Assembly (NCBI RefSeq): GCF_011299555.1
Contig: NZ_CP049857.1
Span: forward strand, 558,001 to 622,000
Reading direction: 5' to 3'
DNA from: Dysgonomonas sp. HDW5A
GTDB taxonomy: Bacteria; Bacteroidota; Bacteroidia; Bacteroidales; Dysgonomonadaceae
DNA: 64,000 bases
Shown in pieces: positions 8,753-18,171 of the stretch. Position numbers and translations under genes: made by a program. The notes under the pieces were generated by a model, which was not told the origin of the DNA, made no database searches, and saw only the letters and a program-made list of their open reading frames with translations. Within the stretch, counting starts at the first letter, position 1; each line of letters begins with the position of its first letter.

Positions 8753-11700
8753 TTAAAACTTAAGATTTACACCAAATTGATAGGTTACTGAACTTGGTCC
8801 GCCGCTACCGTCTGAAAGAGACGCTGAAGCCCATTCGGGATCAAATCCCTTATAATCGGTAAATACAAAAGGGTTTAAAACATTTACATACAGCCTCAAA
8901 TTCGATACGCCTATATTCGATAACAGTTTGCGTGGAAGCGAATATCCAAAGGTTATATTCTTAACTCTGACAAATGATGCATCTACATAGTTATTCGACC
9001 CCGATTCGCTATCGCTCGATATACTCCAATATGCTCCTCCTCCGTTATTTATACCGCTATTGTTGGGGTAAGGGTATGCCTGACTGTTGCGTCCGGCTGA
9101 AACTCCTACCGTACCATCAGCATTTAAAATAGGTGTGCCTGCCGGAATGTAATAATCCATCTTTAATTTACTGCGTCCACGATCTTTATAGTCAGTAAAT
9201 TCTACCATAAATGGACTCAACACATTTACACCTTGTTTTGTATAGATAGAAAACGAGAAATCAAAATCCTTCCAATTCAAATTAGAGGTAAAACTTCCAG
9301 TCCAATCAGGCAGGGCTGATCCCAGAATCATTTTATCTTTTTCGTCTATCACATAGTTTTTGTCGCGGTCAAGCACTTTTGCCTGTCCTTCGTACTGACC
9401 ATATTTTGCGGCCTCGGCAGCTTCGTCAGCAGTCCAAACACCTATTATCTTATAATTATAAAGCGCATCCAACGATTCTCCGATAAACAGTTTATTTCCT
9501 ACGTCATCTACTTTTGCACCGTAAAGCTCTACAATCTCATTTTTATTGGCTGAGAATACGAAAGTAGTTGACCATTGAAGATTTTTTGTAACAACATTCA
9601 TTGTTGTCAAAGCCAACTCAATACCGCTGTTACGAACTTTACCTACATTATCCCACATTTTACCTCCGTATGCTCCCGTTTCAAGAGGCATGGTACGTTT
9701 GTAAATAAGATCGGATGATAATTTGTTATAATAGTCGATCGTACCATTGATACGTCCGCCAAAGAATCCATAATCAAGCCCAAAGTTAAATTCTTTCGAT
9801 TTTTCCCACGACAGGTTTTTATAAACCAATCCGTTAGGACCGTATCCATTAGCTCCTACTCCGCCGAAATCATACCAGTACTTTTGTTTGGCAAGAGCTT
9901 GCGTATCGTAAGGACCTACACCTCCGTTGTTTCCGGTATAACCGAAACTGGCTCTTAGCTTAAGATTACTCAATGCATCGAACTTCATGAAGTCTTCTTC
10001 CGAAACTCTCCAAGCCAATGCCATGGAAGGAAACATTCCCCATTTTTTACCTTGAGCAAACTTAGACGATCCATCCCAGCGGCTTGTTACCGTAGCCATA
10101 TATTTACTCTTATAGGTATAATTGAACCGTAAAGCATGGGACAGCATGGTTATTCGTTGATAGTTACTGCTAACTTTCTCGATAACGGCTGCCGATTCCA
10201 AGTTATGAAAACTTGTTTCGAAAGGCATATCCCTTACCTTGGTATAATCCATATTATACTTATTATCATAGATACTAAACAGATACATACCATTAAAGTC
10301 ATGGTCTCCGATAGTCTTCTGATAATTTACCTGATTATCCCATGTATAAGTAAATCGGTCCTCATTGGTTACCTCTGCGGCATTTACTCCGGCAGCAAAC
10401 TGAGCTGCTGTTTTTACGCCATTATAAACTCCATGACGGCTTGTATTATAAGTCGGCAGGAAGCTACTTTTTACGGTTATCTCCTTTGTTGGATTATACT
10501 GAACATATACATTTGCCAACACATCATAAATCTTTTCATTATCTTCTGCATTCATCAAATCGATAAGAGGATTTATAATTCCTGAGAACTGCCCACTGCT
10601 TTCAAATATATCTTTTCCTCCGGGAAGCAACACCAAATCACCGTTTTTATCATAAGGAATAAAATATGGATTGGTTCGGAAACTGTTCAAAACAGCATTT
10701 TTACTCCCGAAATCTTTCTCGGTCATGGCCATATTTGCAGAAAAACCAACCGAAAATTTGTCATTGATTTTATTATCTACAGACCCTTTGATATTGTATC
10801 TTTTATAATTATCATTTACAAATACACCATCTTCGTCCTGAAAACCTACCCCAACGCGATAAGCCAGATTTTTGGTATTACCATTTATACTGATAAAATG
10901 ATTTTGTTGCTGTCCGTTCTGTGTCACAAGATCAGGCCAGTTTGTATAATCTTTCTCCTGAAATATTCGTTTCATTACCTTACTATCACCATTCCAGAAG
11001 TTCTTAAGATCGCCACTTGTTATACCATACTCAGGTATACCTGTTGCATACGCTTTCTGCAACTGAGCATTAGTCATGGTTGTATATCTGGCAAAACGGT
11101 AATCGCTAAACTCGTCGCCACTCATAAAATCGGGCATACGAGCTACATTTTTAGATCCATAATATCCGTCGTAAGTAACCGATACCTTGCCCACATCAGA
11201 AGGTGTGCCTTGCTTGGTTGTTACCATAACAACTCCATTGGTTGCTCTGGATCCGAAAATAGCTGTAGAAGAAGCATCCTTCAAAATATCAAGACGTTCA
11301 ATATCGGCAGGATTCAGGAAGTCAATACCATCCGTAACAACTCCATCAACAACATAAAGAGGAGAACCTCCCTGCATCGAACTCTTTCCGCGGATTTGAA
11401 TATCAAATCGCCCACCTGCTCTACTCGAGTTTTGGGCAATATCAACCCCTGCTACTTGTCCTTGCAACGATTCCATCACACTGGTTGCTCCTTTTGCAAC
11501 AATATTGTCAGCGGAAACGCTACCAACCGACCCCGTAAGATCGTTCTTCTTCATGGTTCCGTATCCGATAACAACCACTTCATCCAGTTCCGAGAAATCG
11601 TCTCTCATAACAATATTCACCACTTTACCGGTGATAGGAACATCCTGAGTTTTCATACCAATATACTTGGCTTCGAGAATTTTTGAGGTAGCGGGAACAG

Positions 11701-11905
11701 ACAGCGAATACTTTCCGTCTAAATCTGTTATTGTACCTGTAGTAGAACCTTTTACTGAAACCGAAACCCCTATTAAGGTTTCTCCTTTTGAGTCTGTCAC
11801 CGTACCCGATACTTCTATTGTCTGCTGTGCAAATGCACTTTGCCATGATAATAGAAAAAATAAGGCACACATCACAGACAACGTTTTCAAAATTGTCTTT
11901 TGCAT
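8753..11905 (-). CDS. SusC-family TonB-dependent outer membrane transporter (pair 1)
   Basis: 1050 residues. Signal peptide to about residue 26 (SAFAQQ), then a carboxypeptidase-D-like regulatory domain (EVSGTVTDSKGETLIGVSVSVKG, about 30-105), a TonB-box region DEVVVIGYGT near 107-116, a plug (about 118-230, ending in STAIFGSRATNGVVMVTTKQG) and a 22-stranded barrel to the C-terminal aromatic residue of FGVNLKF. It imports oligosaccharides captured by the SusD partner encoded just downstream. Upstream are a promoter-like element (11967-11974) and a candidate HTCS operator (11996-12010). Specificity for galacturonate-rich fragments is inferred from context only. Confidence 0.95.
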   Translation of the reverse strand: MQKTILKTLSVMCALFFLLSWQSAFAQQTIEVSGTVTDSKGETLIGVSVSVKGSTTGTITDLDGKYSLSVPATSKILEAKYIGMKTQDVPITGKVVNIVMRDDFSELDEVVVIGYGTMKKNDLTGSVGSVSADNIVAKGATSVMESLQGQVAGVDIAQNSSRAGGRFDIQIRGKSSMQGGSPLYVVDGVVTDGIDFLNPADIERLDILKDASSTAIFGSRATNGVVMVTTKQGTPSDVGKVSVTYDGYYGSKNVARMPDFMSGDEFSDYRFARYTTMTNAQLQKAYATGIPEYGITSGDLKNFWNGDSKVMKRIFQEKDYTNWPDLVTQNGQQQNHFISINGNTKNLAYRVGVGFQDEDGVFVNDNYKRYNIKGSVDNKINDKFSVGFSANMAMTEKDFGSKNAVLNSFRTNPYFIPYDKNGDLVLLPGGKDIFESSGQFSGIINPLIDLMNAEDNEKIYDVLANVYVQYNPTKEITVKSSFLPTYNTSRHGVYNGVKTAAQFAAGVNAAEVTNEDRFTYTWDNQVNYQKTIGDHDFNGMYLFSIYDNKYNMDYTKVRDMPFETSFHNLESAAVIEKVSSNYQRITMLSHALRFNYTYKSKYMATVTSRWDGSSKFAQGKKWGMFPSMALAWRVSEEDFMKFDALSNLKLRASFGYTGNNGGVGPYDTQALAKQKYWYDFGGVGANGYGPNGLVYKNLSWEKSKEFNFGLDYGFFGGRINGTIDYYNKLSSDLIYKRTMPLETGAYGGKMWDNVGKVRNSGIELALTTMNVVTKNLQWSTTFVFSANKNEIVELYGAKVDDVGNKLFIGESLDALYNYKIIGVWTADEAAEAAKYGQYEGQAKVLDRDKNYVIDEKDKMILGSALPDWTGSFTSNLNWKDFDFSFSIYTKQGVNVLSPFMVEFTDYKDRGRSKLKMDYYIPAGTPILNADGTVGVSAGRNSQAYPYPNNSGINNGGGAYWSISSDSESGSNNYVDASFVRVKNITFGYSLPRKLLSNIGVSNLRLYVNVLNPFVFTDYKGFDPEWASASLSDGSGGPSSVTYQFGVNLKF

Positions 11906-11966
11906 GGTGTGGTTAAAATTAAGAAGTTTAAGGTCTAACGATTTGATTTATAAAGCTAACTTGTTA

Positions 11967-12010
11967 CAATAGTAGAATATATTTATCGGTTATACAGGGG
12001 ACATTTTGAC
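11967..12010 (-). promoter_or_regulatory. Candidate HTCS operator and promoter of susC pair 1
   Basis: On the minus strand the box GTCAAAATGTCCCCT (12010 to 11996) is followed after exactly 21 bases by TACTATTG (11974 to 11967), a one-mismatch Bacteroidota -7 element (TAnnTTTG). The same box-21-(-7) arrangement occurs upstream of the second susC and of the DUF4861-uxaC operon. Regulator identity is inferred from the HTCS gene in the locus. Confidence 0.65.
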
Positions 12011-12031
12011 TACTCAGGGTAGTCAAAATGT
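12001..12031. promoter_or_regulatory. Perfect 13-bp inverted repeat overlapping the susC1 operator
   Basis: ACATTTTGACTAC (12001-12013) and GTAGTCAAAATGT (12019-12031) pair perfectly around a 5-base loop. The arms are two opposed copies of the core of the candidate operator. On the plus strand it is followed by a T-rich run and would resemble a terminator, but no plus-strand gene ends here; on the minus strand no U-run follows. Confidence 0.5.
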
Positions 12032-12038
12032 TTTTATT

Positions 12039-13211
12039 TTATTTACCTAATAATAAACTCATCATTATAAATGGCCCGACTGCTTTAGGGTCGTTATCTC
12101 TGATAGGTTCCGATATATAATATTCGAAACTACCGTCACGATACACTTTTTCACCACCTAACCCTGCAACCGAACATCCGTCTGTTATCGATATGGTACC
12201 ATCAGATTCTTTTTTTACAAATCTCTTCACAAACTGATCGTATGCTTTCTTTCCTTTCTTTTCGTATGACTTATTTAAATACCCTTTTTGTGCACCTTTA
12301 ACCCATGTGTAGATAAACATAGCCGAACCGCTCGATTCGATATAGTTGCCCTCTCTGGTTCCCATATCGGTTACCTGATACCACATGCCTGTCTTAGGGT
12401 CTCTAAACTTTTCAACGGCTGCACAAGCATCTTGCAGGATAGCAATAATTTCAGCTCGCTTAGGATGATCTTCCGGTAAATAGTCCAATACATCCACTAT
12501 AGCCATCATGTACCATCCTATACTGCGTGACCAAAAGTTAGGCGACAAACCTGTTTCGGGATTCGCCCATTTCTGCTGACGGCTTTCATCCCATCCGTGA
12601 TAATACAATCCTGTTTTGGCATCATACAGGTATTTATGTGCATCCAATATTTGTAAGGTTACTTCGTCGAACAGATCGGGTTCATTAAAAACTTTACCAT
12701 ATTCGGCTAAAAACGGACAAGCCATATACAATCCGTCTAACCACACCTGATGCGGATATATCTTTTTATGCCAGAAACTGCCATCTGCCGTACGTGGATG
12801 GGTTTTCATCTGATTACGCAATAGAGTCATAGCTTTTTTGAAACGCTCCTGCTTTGTTTTTTCGTAAATCGGAAATAATATTTTCCCTGTATTTACTCTG
12901 TCGATATTATATTCCTGCGGTTTATATGTTTTGATCTGCCCGTCTTCGCCAATCATAAGATTGGCATATGAATATGCATAATCGAAATATTTCTGATCTC
13001 CTGTTTTTTGCCATGTTTGTAAAATGGCTTGCAGCATAAGTCCATGGCAATAATTCCATTTGGGTTCTTTCGAAAAATCAAGCATCCACGATTCGGGATT
13101 TCTTTTTATTTCGGAGTTTACCATCCAAACAGAATAGGGTTTGCCTGCAAAAACCGATATGCCGGACAGGGATATCAATAGGATGATGAATGTAAAAAGT
13201 ATTTTTTTCAT
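12039..13211 (-). CDS. GH105 unsaturated rhamnogalacturonyl/galacturonyl hydrolase
   Basis: 390 residues with a signal peptide (1-22). The (alpha/alpha)6-barrel family GH105 (YteR/YesR type) is recognised by KWNYCHGLMLQAILQ, VNTGKILFPIY, PHQVWLDGLYMACPFLAEY (candidate catalytic Asp159), NFWSRSIGWYMMAIVDVL and the C-terminal YRDGSFEYYISEPIRDNDPKAVGPFI. The enzyme hydrates and releases the 4,5-unsaturated uronate left at the non-reducing end of lyase products, so it acts downstream of the pectate lyase encoded next to it. The signal peptide places it in the periplasm. Its 3' end lies only 8 bases from the inverted repeat in the susC1 promoter. Confidence 0.93.
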   Translation of the reverse strand: MKKILFTFIILLISLSGISVFAGKPYSVWMVNSEIKRNPESWMLDFSKEPKWNYCHGLMLQAILQTWQKTGDQKYFDYAYSYANLMIGEDGQIKTYKPQEYNIDRVNTGKILFPIYEKTKQERFKKAMTLLRNQMKTHPRTADGSFWHKKIYPHQVWLDGLYMACPFLAEYGKVFNEPDLFDEVTLQILDAHKYLYDAKTGLYYHGWDESRQQKWANPETGLSPNFWSRSIGWYMMAIVDVLDYLPEDHPKRAEIIAILQDACAAVEKFRDPKTGMWYQVTDMGTREGNYIESSGSAMFIYTWVKGAQKGYLNKSYEKKGKKAYDQFVKRFVKKESDGTISITDGCSVAGLGGEKVYRDGSFEYYISEPIRDNDPKAVGPFIMMSLLLGK

Positions 13212-13231
13212 GGTTCTCTTTATTTAAAGGT

Positions 13232-13260
13232 GGTCAAAGACCTTTTGTTTGGTATAACTC
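13232..13260 (+). repeat. Dispersed palindromic repeat, partial copy D
   Basis: GGTCAAAGACC palindrome (13232-13242) followed by a shortened TTTTGTTTGGTATAA tail. It lies between the pectate lyase and GH105 genes and resembles copies B and C but is degenerate. Confidence 0.5.
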
Positions 13261-13295
13261 GAAAATAGTATATAAATACTTGCAGTAGTCCGATT

Positions 13296-14678
13296 CTATT
13301 TCATAATATCTTTAACCAGACTATTTAAATACACTTCAAGATAAGTATATCCTTCTTCATTTGTATCGTTTGCTGTTTTGTTCGGATAGTTAGCCTCTAA
13401 CCAGCCATCGGGAATACCATCGATATTAGTATCGGTAATAACCTCTTGAGGGTCGAAACTGTACACTTCCCATCCACCCACATCTTTTTGTGAATCAATC
13501 ATTCCGGGTCTGGTCGTACTATCCCGTGAAGCCCTGACAGGAGTCAGACCGTCTCTTACTTCGACAATGATACGTGTATCGGTCTTGTCTCTTTTAAGAC
13601 TGGCTCCACTTTTGGCTAATACTTTTATAAAAGCTGTTTCTGCATCATCGGTTTCAACCAAAGGTACTTCAAAAGGAACCAACGAAATCAGTTCTTCTTT
13701 GTTCTTTGTTGACGGATTGGGTTGAAGTCCTAGCATATTATTTTCAGTTGTTGCTTTATCTCCATATATATAATTCCCACTGAGGTAAAATTGTCCCCAA
13801 ACTCCGGCTTCTTGTTTATTGGTTCCATCATCTGCATTAGGAGAGAATATTCTATTCGGATTCGAAGATGTTTTCGATGGTTTATAATAGTTGTTTATAA
13901 AATTATATCTGCCACCTTCTCCTGCATATCCGCTATTACTGCCCCAGTTGTAGATCACATTATTTCTGAAATCTACCAATTCCAATTCGGGCAAAGCTGT
14001 ATAACGGCTACCGCACATACGAGGGTTACGGCTATCGTGATGGGCTAATAGATTGTGATGAAAAGAAGCCGTTTTTCCACCCCATATTCCGCCATAACCG
14101 TGTCGGCCTTTTCGGTGAACCGATGCTCTCAGGCTTTCGGAAAGAATAGACCATTGTAATGTAAAGTTTTCGTTATCGTAGAAAGACCCGCACTCATCAG
14201 TACTCCAGCTTAATGAACAATGATCTATAATAATATTTCTGCTTTTATTTCCGGATAAAGCATCGTCTTCAACACCCGACAGGTCTCCCATTCTAAAACG
14301 TATAAAACGAACTATAACATTCTCGCCTGTTATTTTCACCGGATAATTAGCTATACAGATTCCGTCACCGGGGGCACTTTGTCCCGCAATAGTAGTATTG
14401 GATAGAATATTTAATCTCGATTTCAGATGAATTATTCCTGCGACTTTAAACAGAATAACTTTAGGTTCGTTTCCCCTGAGGCACCAGCGAAGGCTTCCTT
14501 CGCGGGTCTTTTTGTCTCCAACAAGCGTATCTTGGAGGGTTGTTACATAATAAACAGCACCACCACGTCCACCGGTAGTATACATTCCACCACCTTCGGC
14601 TCCGGGAAATGCCGGAGTTTGGGCATTTACAAAAAGACCAGCCCATAGTAACATCAGAAATAATATCGTGTTTTTCAT
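13296..14678 (-). CDS. Pectate lyase family 1 (PL1-like) exported enzyme
   Basis: 460 residues with a signal peptide (MKNTILFLMLLWAGLFVNAQ). The mature start PAFPGAEGGGMYTTGGRGG is the typical opening of Bacteroidota PL1 enzymes. Beta-helix signatures follow: GSLRWCLRGNEPKVILFKVAG, NTTIAGQSAPGDGICIA, RFIRFRMGDLSGVEDDALSG, IIIDHCSLSWSTDE (a calcium-binding acidic cluster is expected here) and HHNLLAHHDSRNPRMCGS (candidate catalytic Arg). It cuts alpha-1,4 polygalacturonate by beta-elimination and makes unsaturated oligomers, the substrates of the adjacent GH105. Gene order GH28, PL1, GH105 on one strand with gaps under 90 bp suggests one operon. Confidence 0.88.
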   Translation of the reverse strand: MKNTILFLMLLWAGLFVNAQTPAFPGAEGGGMYTTGGRGGAVYYVTTLQDTLVGDKKTREGSLRWCLRGNEPKVILFKVAGIIHLKSRLNILSNTTIAGQSAPGDGICIANYPVKITGENVIVRFIRFRMGDLSGVEDDALSGNKSRNIIIDHCSLSWSTDECGSFYDNENFTLQWSILSESLRASVHRKGRHGYGGIWGGKTASFHHNLLAHHDSRNPRMCGSRYTALPELELVDFRNNVIYNWGSNSGYAGEGGRYNFINNYYKPSKTSSNPNRIFSPNADDGTNKQEAGVWGQFYLSGNYIYGDKATTENNMLGLQPNPSTKNKEELISLVPFEVPLVETDDAETAFIKVLAKSGASLKRDKTDTRIIVEVRDGLTPVRASRDSTTRPGMIDSQKDVGGWEVYSFDPQEVITDTNIDGIPDGWLEANYPNKTANDTNEEGYTYLEVYLNSLVKDIMK

Positions 14679-14704
14679 AGTCTGAGAATAAAAAGAGAAT
14701 ATGT

Positions 14705-16351
14705 TTACTCCTTGGTTATTTTATCAGCTTTCAACATCTTGGGTAATGCTATTTTTCCATTAAGCTTACCTGTGATTTTTACAACTTCTTTTAGAGAATC
14801 AGGATAAGTTAATCCTGTAGCATCCATATTTTTTACATTATTCAAAATTAATGCCGGACCTTCTTTAGGTATAATCTTCACATTTTTGAAGGTAATACCA
14901 TCCGATTCCGACAATTCTCCACCAAAGGTAGAGGTTATTGTTGTGTTTTCGAGATTAATGTTTGTGATATTCATTTCGGGAAGCCCGTTGAAGTACATTG
15001 CTCTTCTTGCATTTCTGGATGTGAGATTTTTCACATATATATTTCTGAAAACAGGAGTTGTTTCGTCCACTTCATAAACAATATTTTCTACAGGCGTTTC
15101 ATCTCCATCCTCTAAGGCTTCCGATGCTGATTTGCCTCCATAGTATAAATCGAACAAAAACGACTCGGTAGCAATATCGAACATGTTTATATTATTCACA
15201 TAAATATTCTCCACAACACCTCCTCGTCCTCTGCGACTTTTAAATCTCAAACCGACATCTGTTCCTAAAAATTGACAATTAGATACCGATATATTACGCA
15301 CTCCTCCTGACATTTCGCTTCCTACAACAAAGCCGCCATGTCCTTGAAATACTTTACAATTATCGATGATTACATTCTCGGTGGGCATACCTCTACGGCG
15401 TCCATCTTCATCTTTTCCCGATTTGATACATATAGCATCATCGCCGACATCGAATGTACTGTTAACTATTATCGAATTCTGACAAGACTCCAAATCCAAT
15501 CCGTCACCATTCTGTGAATAGCCGGGATTACGGACAAATACATTATCTACAATTACATTTTTACACATCAATGGGTGTATATTCCAACTGGGTGAGTTTT
15601 CGAAAAGAACTCCTTCGAGCAAAACATTTTCGCATTCGATGAAACTAACCATAACGGGACGCAGAAAATCTTTTACAGATTTCCACTCTTCATCCGATAA
15701 GTCCCCTTGAGGAACATTCATATCACTCATATCATTTCCCTTGAGCGAACCTTTGCTAGGGAACCAATAGTTACCATCTTTAACAACACCTCCCGATTTA
15801 ATCACTCTCTGCCAATGGCTATCGGTTACTTTACTTTTTTTCAAGGGTCTCCACGCATCGCCCGAACCGTTGATCGAACCTTCGCCCGTGATAGCTATGT
15901 TTTTCAGATTACGACCCGAAATAGGTGACTGACAACGACGGGTGTCAAGTCCTTCAAATACGGTATGAACTAATGGGTACAAATCAAAATCTGAGGAGAA
16001 TAAGATTAAAGCTCCCTTTTCGAGATGCAGATTTATATTCGATTGAAATACAATAGGACCTGTATACCAAATTCCCGAAGGCACTGTAAGAGTTCCTCCT
16101 CCTTTTTGAGATAAAGCTTGCATTGCTTTAGCAAAAGCCTCGGTATTTAGAGTAGCTCCATCGGGTACTCCTCCATAATCTGCTATTGAGACATTATTTG
16201 CAGGAAATGTGGGGCGATCCAACACCGGCATTTCGAAAGGCAAGCCTTTATATAAATAATTATATCTGTCACCAGCATGAAGCAAACCCGGAACGAGAAA
16301 ACAAACGGCAAGGATAACTGCAATCTTATTTAATGTGTTCATTTTTTTCAA
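14705..16351 (-). CDS. GH28 polygalacturonase family enzyme (second copy)
   Basis: 548 residues, exported (signal peptide about 1-26). An alternative ATG three codons in is equally possible. GH28 motifs: NGDGLDLES (Asp283), DVGDDAICIKSGKDEDG (Asp304/Asp305), QGHGGFVVGSEMSGG (His338) and GLRFKSRRGRGG. Compared with the copy at 4160 it carries a longer insert at about 165-230 and an extra loop around 400-425, so it is a distinct paralog and not a recent duplicate. An exo-acting or rhamnogalacturonan role is possible but not provable from sequence alone. It lies upstream of the pectate lyase gene with a 26-bp gap. Confidence 0.9.
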   Translation of the reverse strand: MKKMNTLNKIAVILAVCFLVPGLLHAGDRYNYLYKGLPFEMPVLDRPTFPANNVSIADYGGVPDGATLNTEAFAKAMQALSQKGGGTLTVPSGIWYTGPIVFQSNINLHLEKGALILFSSDFDLYPLVHTVFEGLDTRRCQSPISGRNLKNIAITGEGSINGSGDAWRPLKKSKVTDSHWQRVIKSGGVVKDGNYWFPSKGSLKGNDMSDMNVPQGDLSDEEWKSVKDFLRPVMVSFIECENVLLEGVLFENSPSWNIHPLMCKNVIVDNVFVRNPGYSQNGDGLDLESCQNSIIVNSTFDVGDDAICIKSGKDEDGRRRGMPTENVIIDNCKVFQGHGGFVVGSEMSGGVRNISVSNCQFLGTDVGLRFKSRRGRGGVVENIYVNNINMFDIATESFLFDLYYGGKSASEALEDGDETPVENIVYEVDETTPVFRNIYVKNLTSRNARRAMYFNGLPEMNITNINLENTTITSTFGGELSESDGITFKNVKIIPKEGPALILNNVKNMDATGLTYPDSLKEVVKITGKLNGKIALPKMLKADKITKE

Positions 16352-16452
16352 TGTTTCTATTAATAATGGAGGTAAGGCACAGACTATATTATGACTTTAT
16401 AACTGTAGTCCTTACTTCCTTATTTTAATTTATAATTCGGTCTTCATATCAT

Positions 16453-18063
16453 TTACCACCAACGGGGATCGCCGGGTTGTTTTTCTCCACCAATGTTAGT
16501 ATCCTTGATTTTGAAATTTCCATTCGCAGGATCGGTAAATAAATTGGTCGATGTATTTTCATAATCCAAAACCCCTGTCAGCGGATAGTTTGAAGCAACC
16601 GCATAGTCATTCGTTTTATAAGAATCGTATACAAATGTGCTTTCTATTTTCGGGTTGGTTGCCCGGGTAGACACAGAAGCATCTGAGGCTCCGAACAGGC
16701 TGTTATTTATACTGAATGTTCCTGCAACATTGGCTGCTTTTCCATCGAAATTGATGATGTATTTATCTTTTGCTTGTGCATCGTAGAAAGTACAATAATT
16801 AATACTTATCGATACAGGTTTCGATTTGCAAGTAATAACATTTGTATTGTTTAATTTATATACTGTACTATTTTTCAAGCTAATATCTTTTACTGATACC
16901 GCAGCAGCATCTATAGATATAATACCATAACTTCCGATATTACTGATTATACAGTTATCAATATCAATCAAGCCGACAGTTAACGCAGCACGCATACGAA
17001 ATACCCCTCTAAAGGCAGATATAGTACAATTATCCATTTTGAATTCGGAAATCGTTCGGGCTGTAGTTGGATTATCATTCATCACATAATCAGCTGAAGC
17101 ATCTGTACCTGTAACAGTCATGTTGTGTATCCATATTTTGAAAGAGGAAACAGCATTATCGAGTTTAATCTCCTTAAGGCTGATAGCTGCCTGTCCTTCT
17201 CCCGATAATCCCCATAATGTAAGAGATTTTATATGTGCCGGAAGTGTCCATGCATCGCCTATTTCAAATTTTGCAGATGAAGGGATAACTAACACAACTT
17301 CACTTTCGGTTATTGCATTTAAGAAATCGACAATATTTTCGGTACCTGTCATCGTATATCGTTTTCCGTCGCCCGATATTTTCTGAGCAGTTGTAAATGA
17401 TTTTGTTCCTTTTTTACGATCTCCGTTATAAATCTCAACAGTATAAGATGTGTTCTCTTTAAGATCCGATAATTCTAATTTACTTTCTGTAATATTAGAC
17501 GGGGATAGATCGATTTGTTTTTTAGTTCCTCCACTTGATAATATGATATGAGTCACTTCGGCTTCGGCCTCCCAAGTTAATGTTGCCGAACTTTCGGTGA
17601 TATTACTCACTGCATCGAAAATTTGTTCTCCAGAAGTCTTGAAAGTCAATGTTACCCATCTCGATTCCGGTAATCCGTTATTAGATGTTACTTTCATACG
17701 GGCTGAGTATCTGCTCTCTGGATCTAATTTCTTTACCGTAGCAAGATATAACTTGGATGTAGAGTTAGGATCCAGCACAATGTCATCTGCCAATATCTCA
17801 ACAGTATTGGTTATGGTAGTGAACTGTAAACTATCTTTACTGAATTCTATAACATAAGATTGCGCATTGGGCACACTCGAAAAACGAAGGCTCACCGACG
17901 TTGCTCCAACTTGTGCTGTTTCGAATGTTACCGGACTAAATATCCGGTTAAAGCTGTCGTCTACACCCCAGTCATTTACATCTTCGCAGGATGAAAACCC
18001 CAGAGTAAGACCAAGCATAAGCAGACTGCTTATTATATTTTTTATTGAAAATTTCTTTTTCAT
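16453..18063 (-). CDS. Surface lipoprotein with Fn3-like repeats and a beta-helix-like C-terminus (DUF4957/DUF5123-like)
   Basis: Starting at the ATG at 18061-18063 gives 536 residues and a lipoprotein signal MKKKFSIKNIISSLLMLGLTLGFSSCEDV. The frame to 18141 lacks this signal at its start, so I reject it. Two Fn3-like domains are readable: about 40-140 (VSLRFSSVPNAQSYVIEFSK) and 145-230 (SSATLTWEAEAEVTHIILSS, LKENTSYTVEIY). The remainder resembles a pectate-lyase-like beta-helix (IDNCIISNIGSYGIISIDA, INYCTFYDAQAKDKYIINF, INNSLFGAS). It sits directly after susC/susD, the position of SusE/F-type glycan-binding proteins, so a surface pectin-binding role is inferred. No catalytic residues are evident. 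Confidence 0.75.
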   Translation of the reverse strand: MKKKFSIKNIISSLLMLGLTLGFSSCEDVNDWGVDDSFNRIFSPVTFETAQVGATSVSLRFSSVPNAQSYVIEFSKDSLQFTTITNTVEILADDIVLDPNSTSKLYLATVKKLDPESRYSARMKVTSNNGLPESRWVTLTFKTSGEQIFDAVSNITESSATLTWEAEAEVTHIILSSGGTKKQIDLSPSNITESKLELSDLKENTSYTVEIYNGDRKKGTKSFTTAQKISGDGKRYTMTGTENIVDFLNAITESEVVLVIPSSAKFEIGDAWTLPAHIKSLTLWGLSGEGQAAISLKEIKLDNAVSSFKIWIHNMTVTGTDASADYVMNDNPTTARTISEFKMDNCTISAFRGVFRMRAALTVGLIDIDNCIISNIGSYGIISIDAAAVSVKDISLKNSTVYKLNNTNVITCKSKPVSISINYCTFYDAQAKDKYIINFDGKAANVAGTFSINNSLFGASDASVSTRATNPKIESTFVYDSYKTNDYAVASNYPLTGVLDYENTSTNLFTDPANGNFKIKDTNIGGEKQPGDPRWW

Positions 18064-18171
18064 TCTATTTACTTTAAATGAGTTAAGTAAAAAAGTATTT
18101 ACGATATACTTTCTGGTTAAAAACAGCTTCGGAGGTTTCACCGCCCAAAGCTGTTAAGAGCTTTTAAGACC

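Noticed and set aside
10136-11686. Long plus-strand frames opposite susC pair 1
   Set aside because: They are antisense shadows within a clearly coding susC; no start context, signal or family.
12001-12046. Plus-strand terminator (stem followed by T-rich run)
   Set aside because: No plus-strand gene ends before it; the arms coincide with operator cores, so an operator role is more economical.
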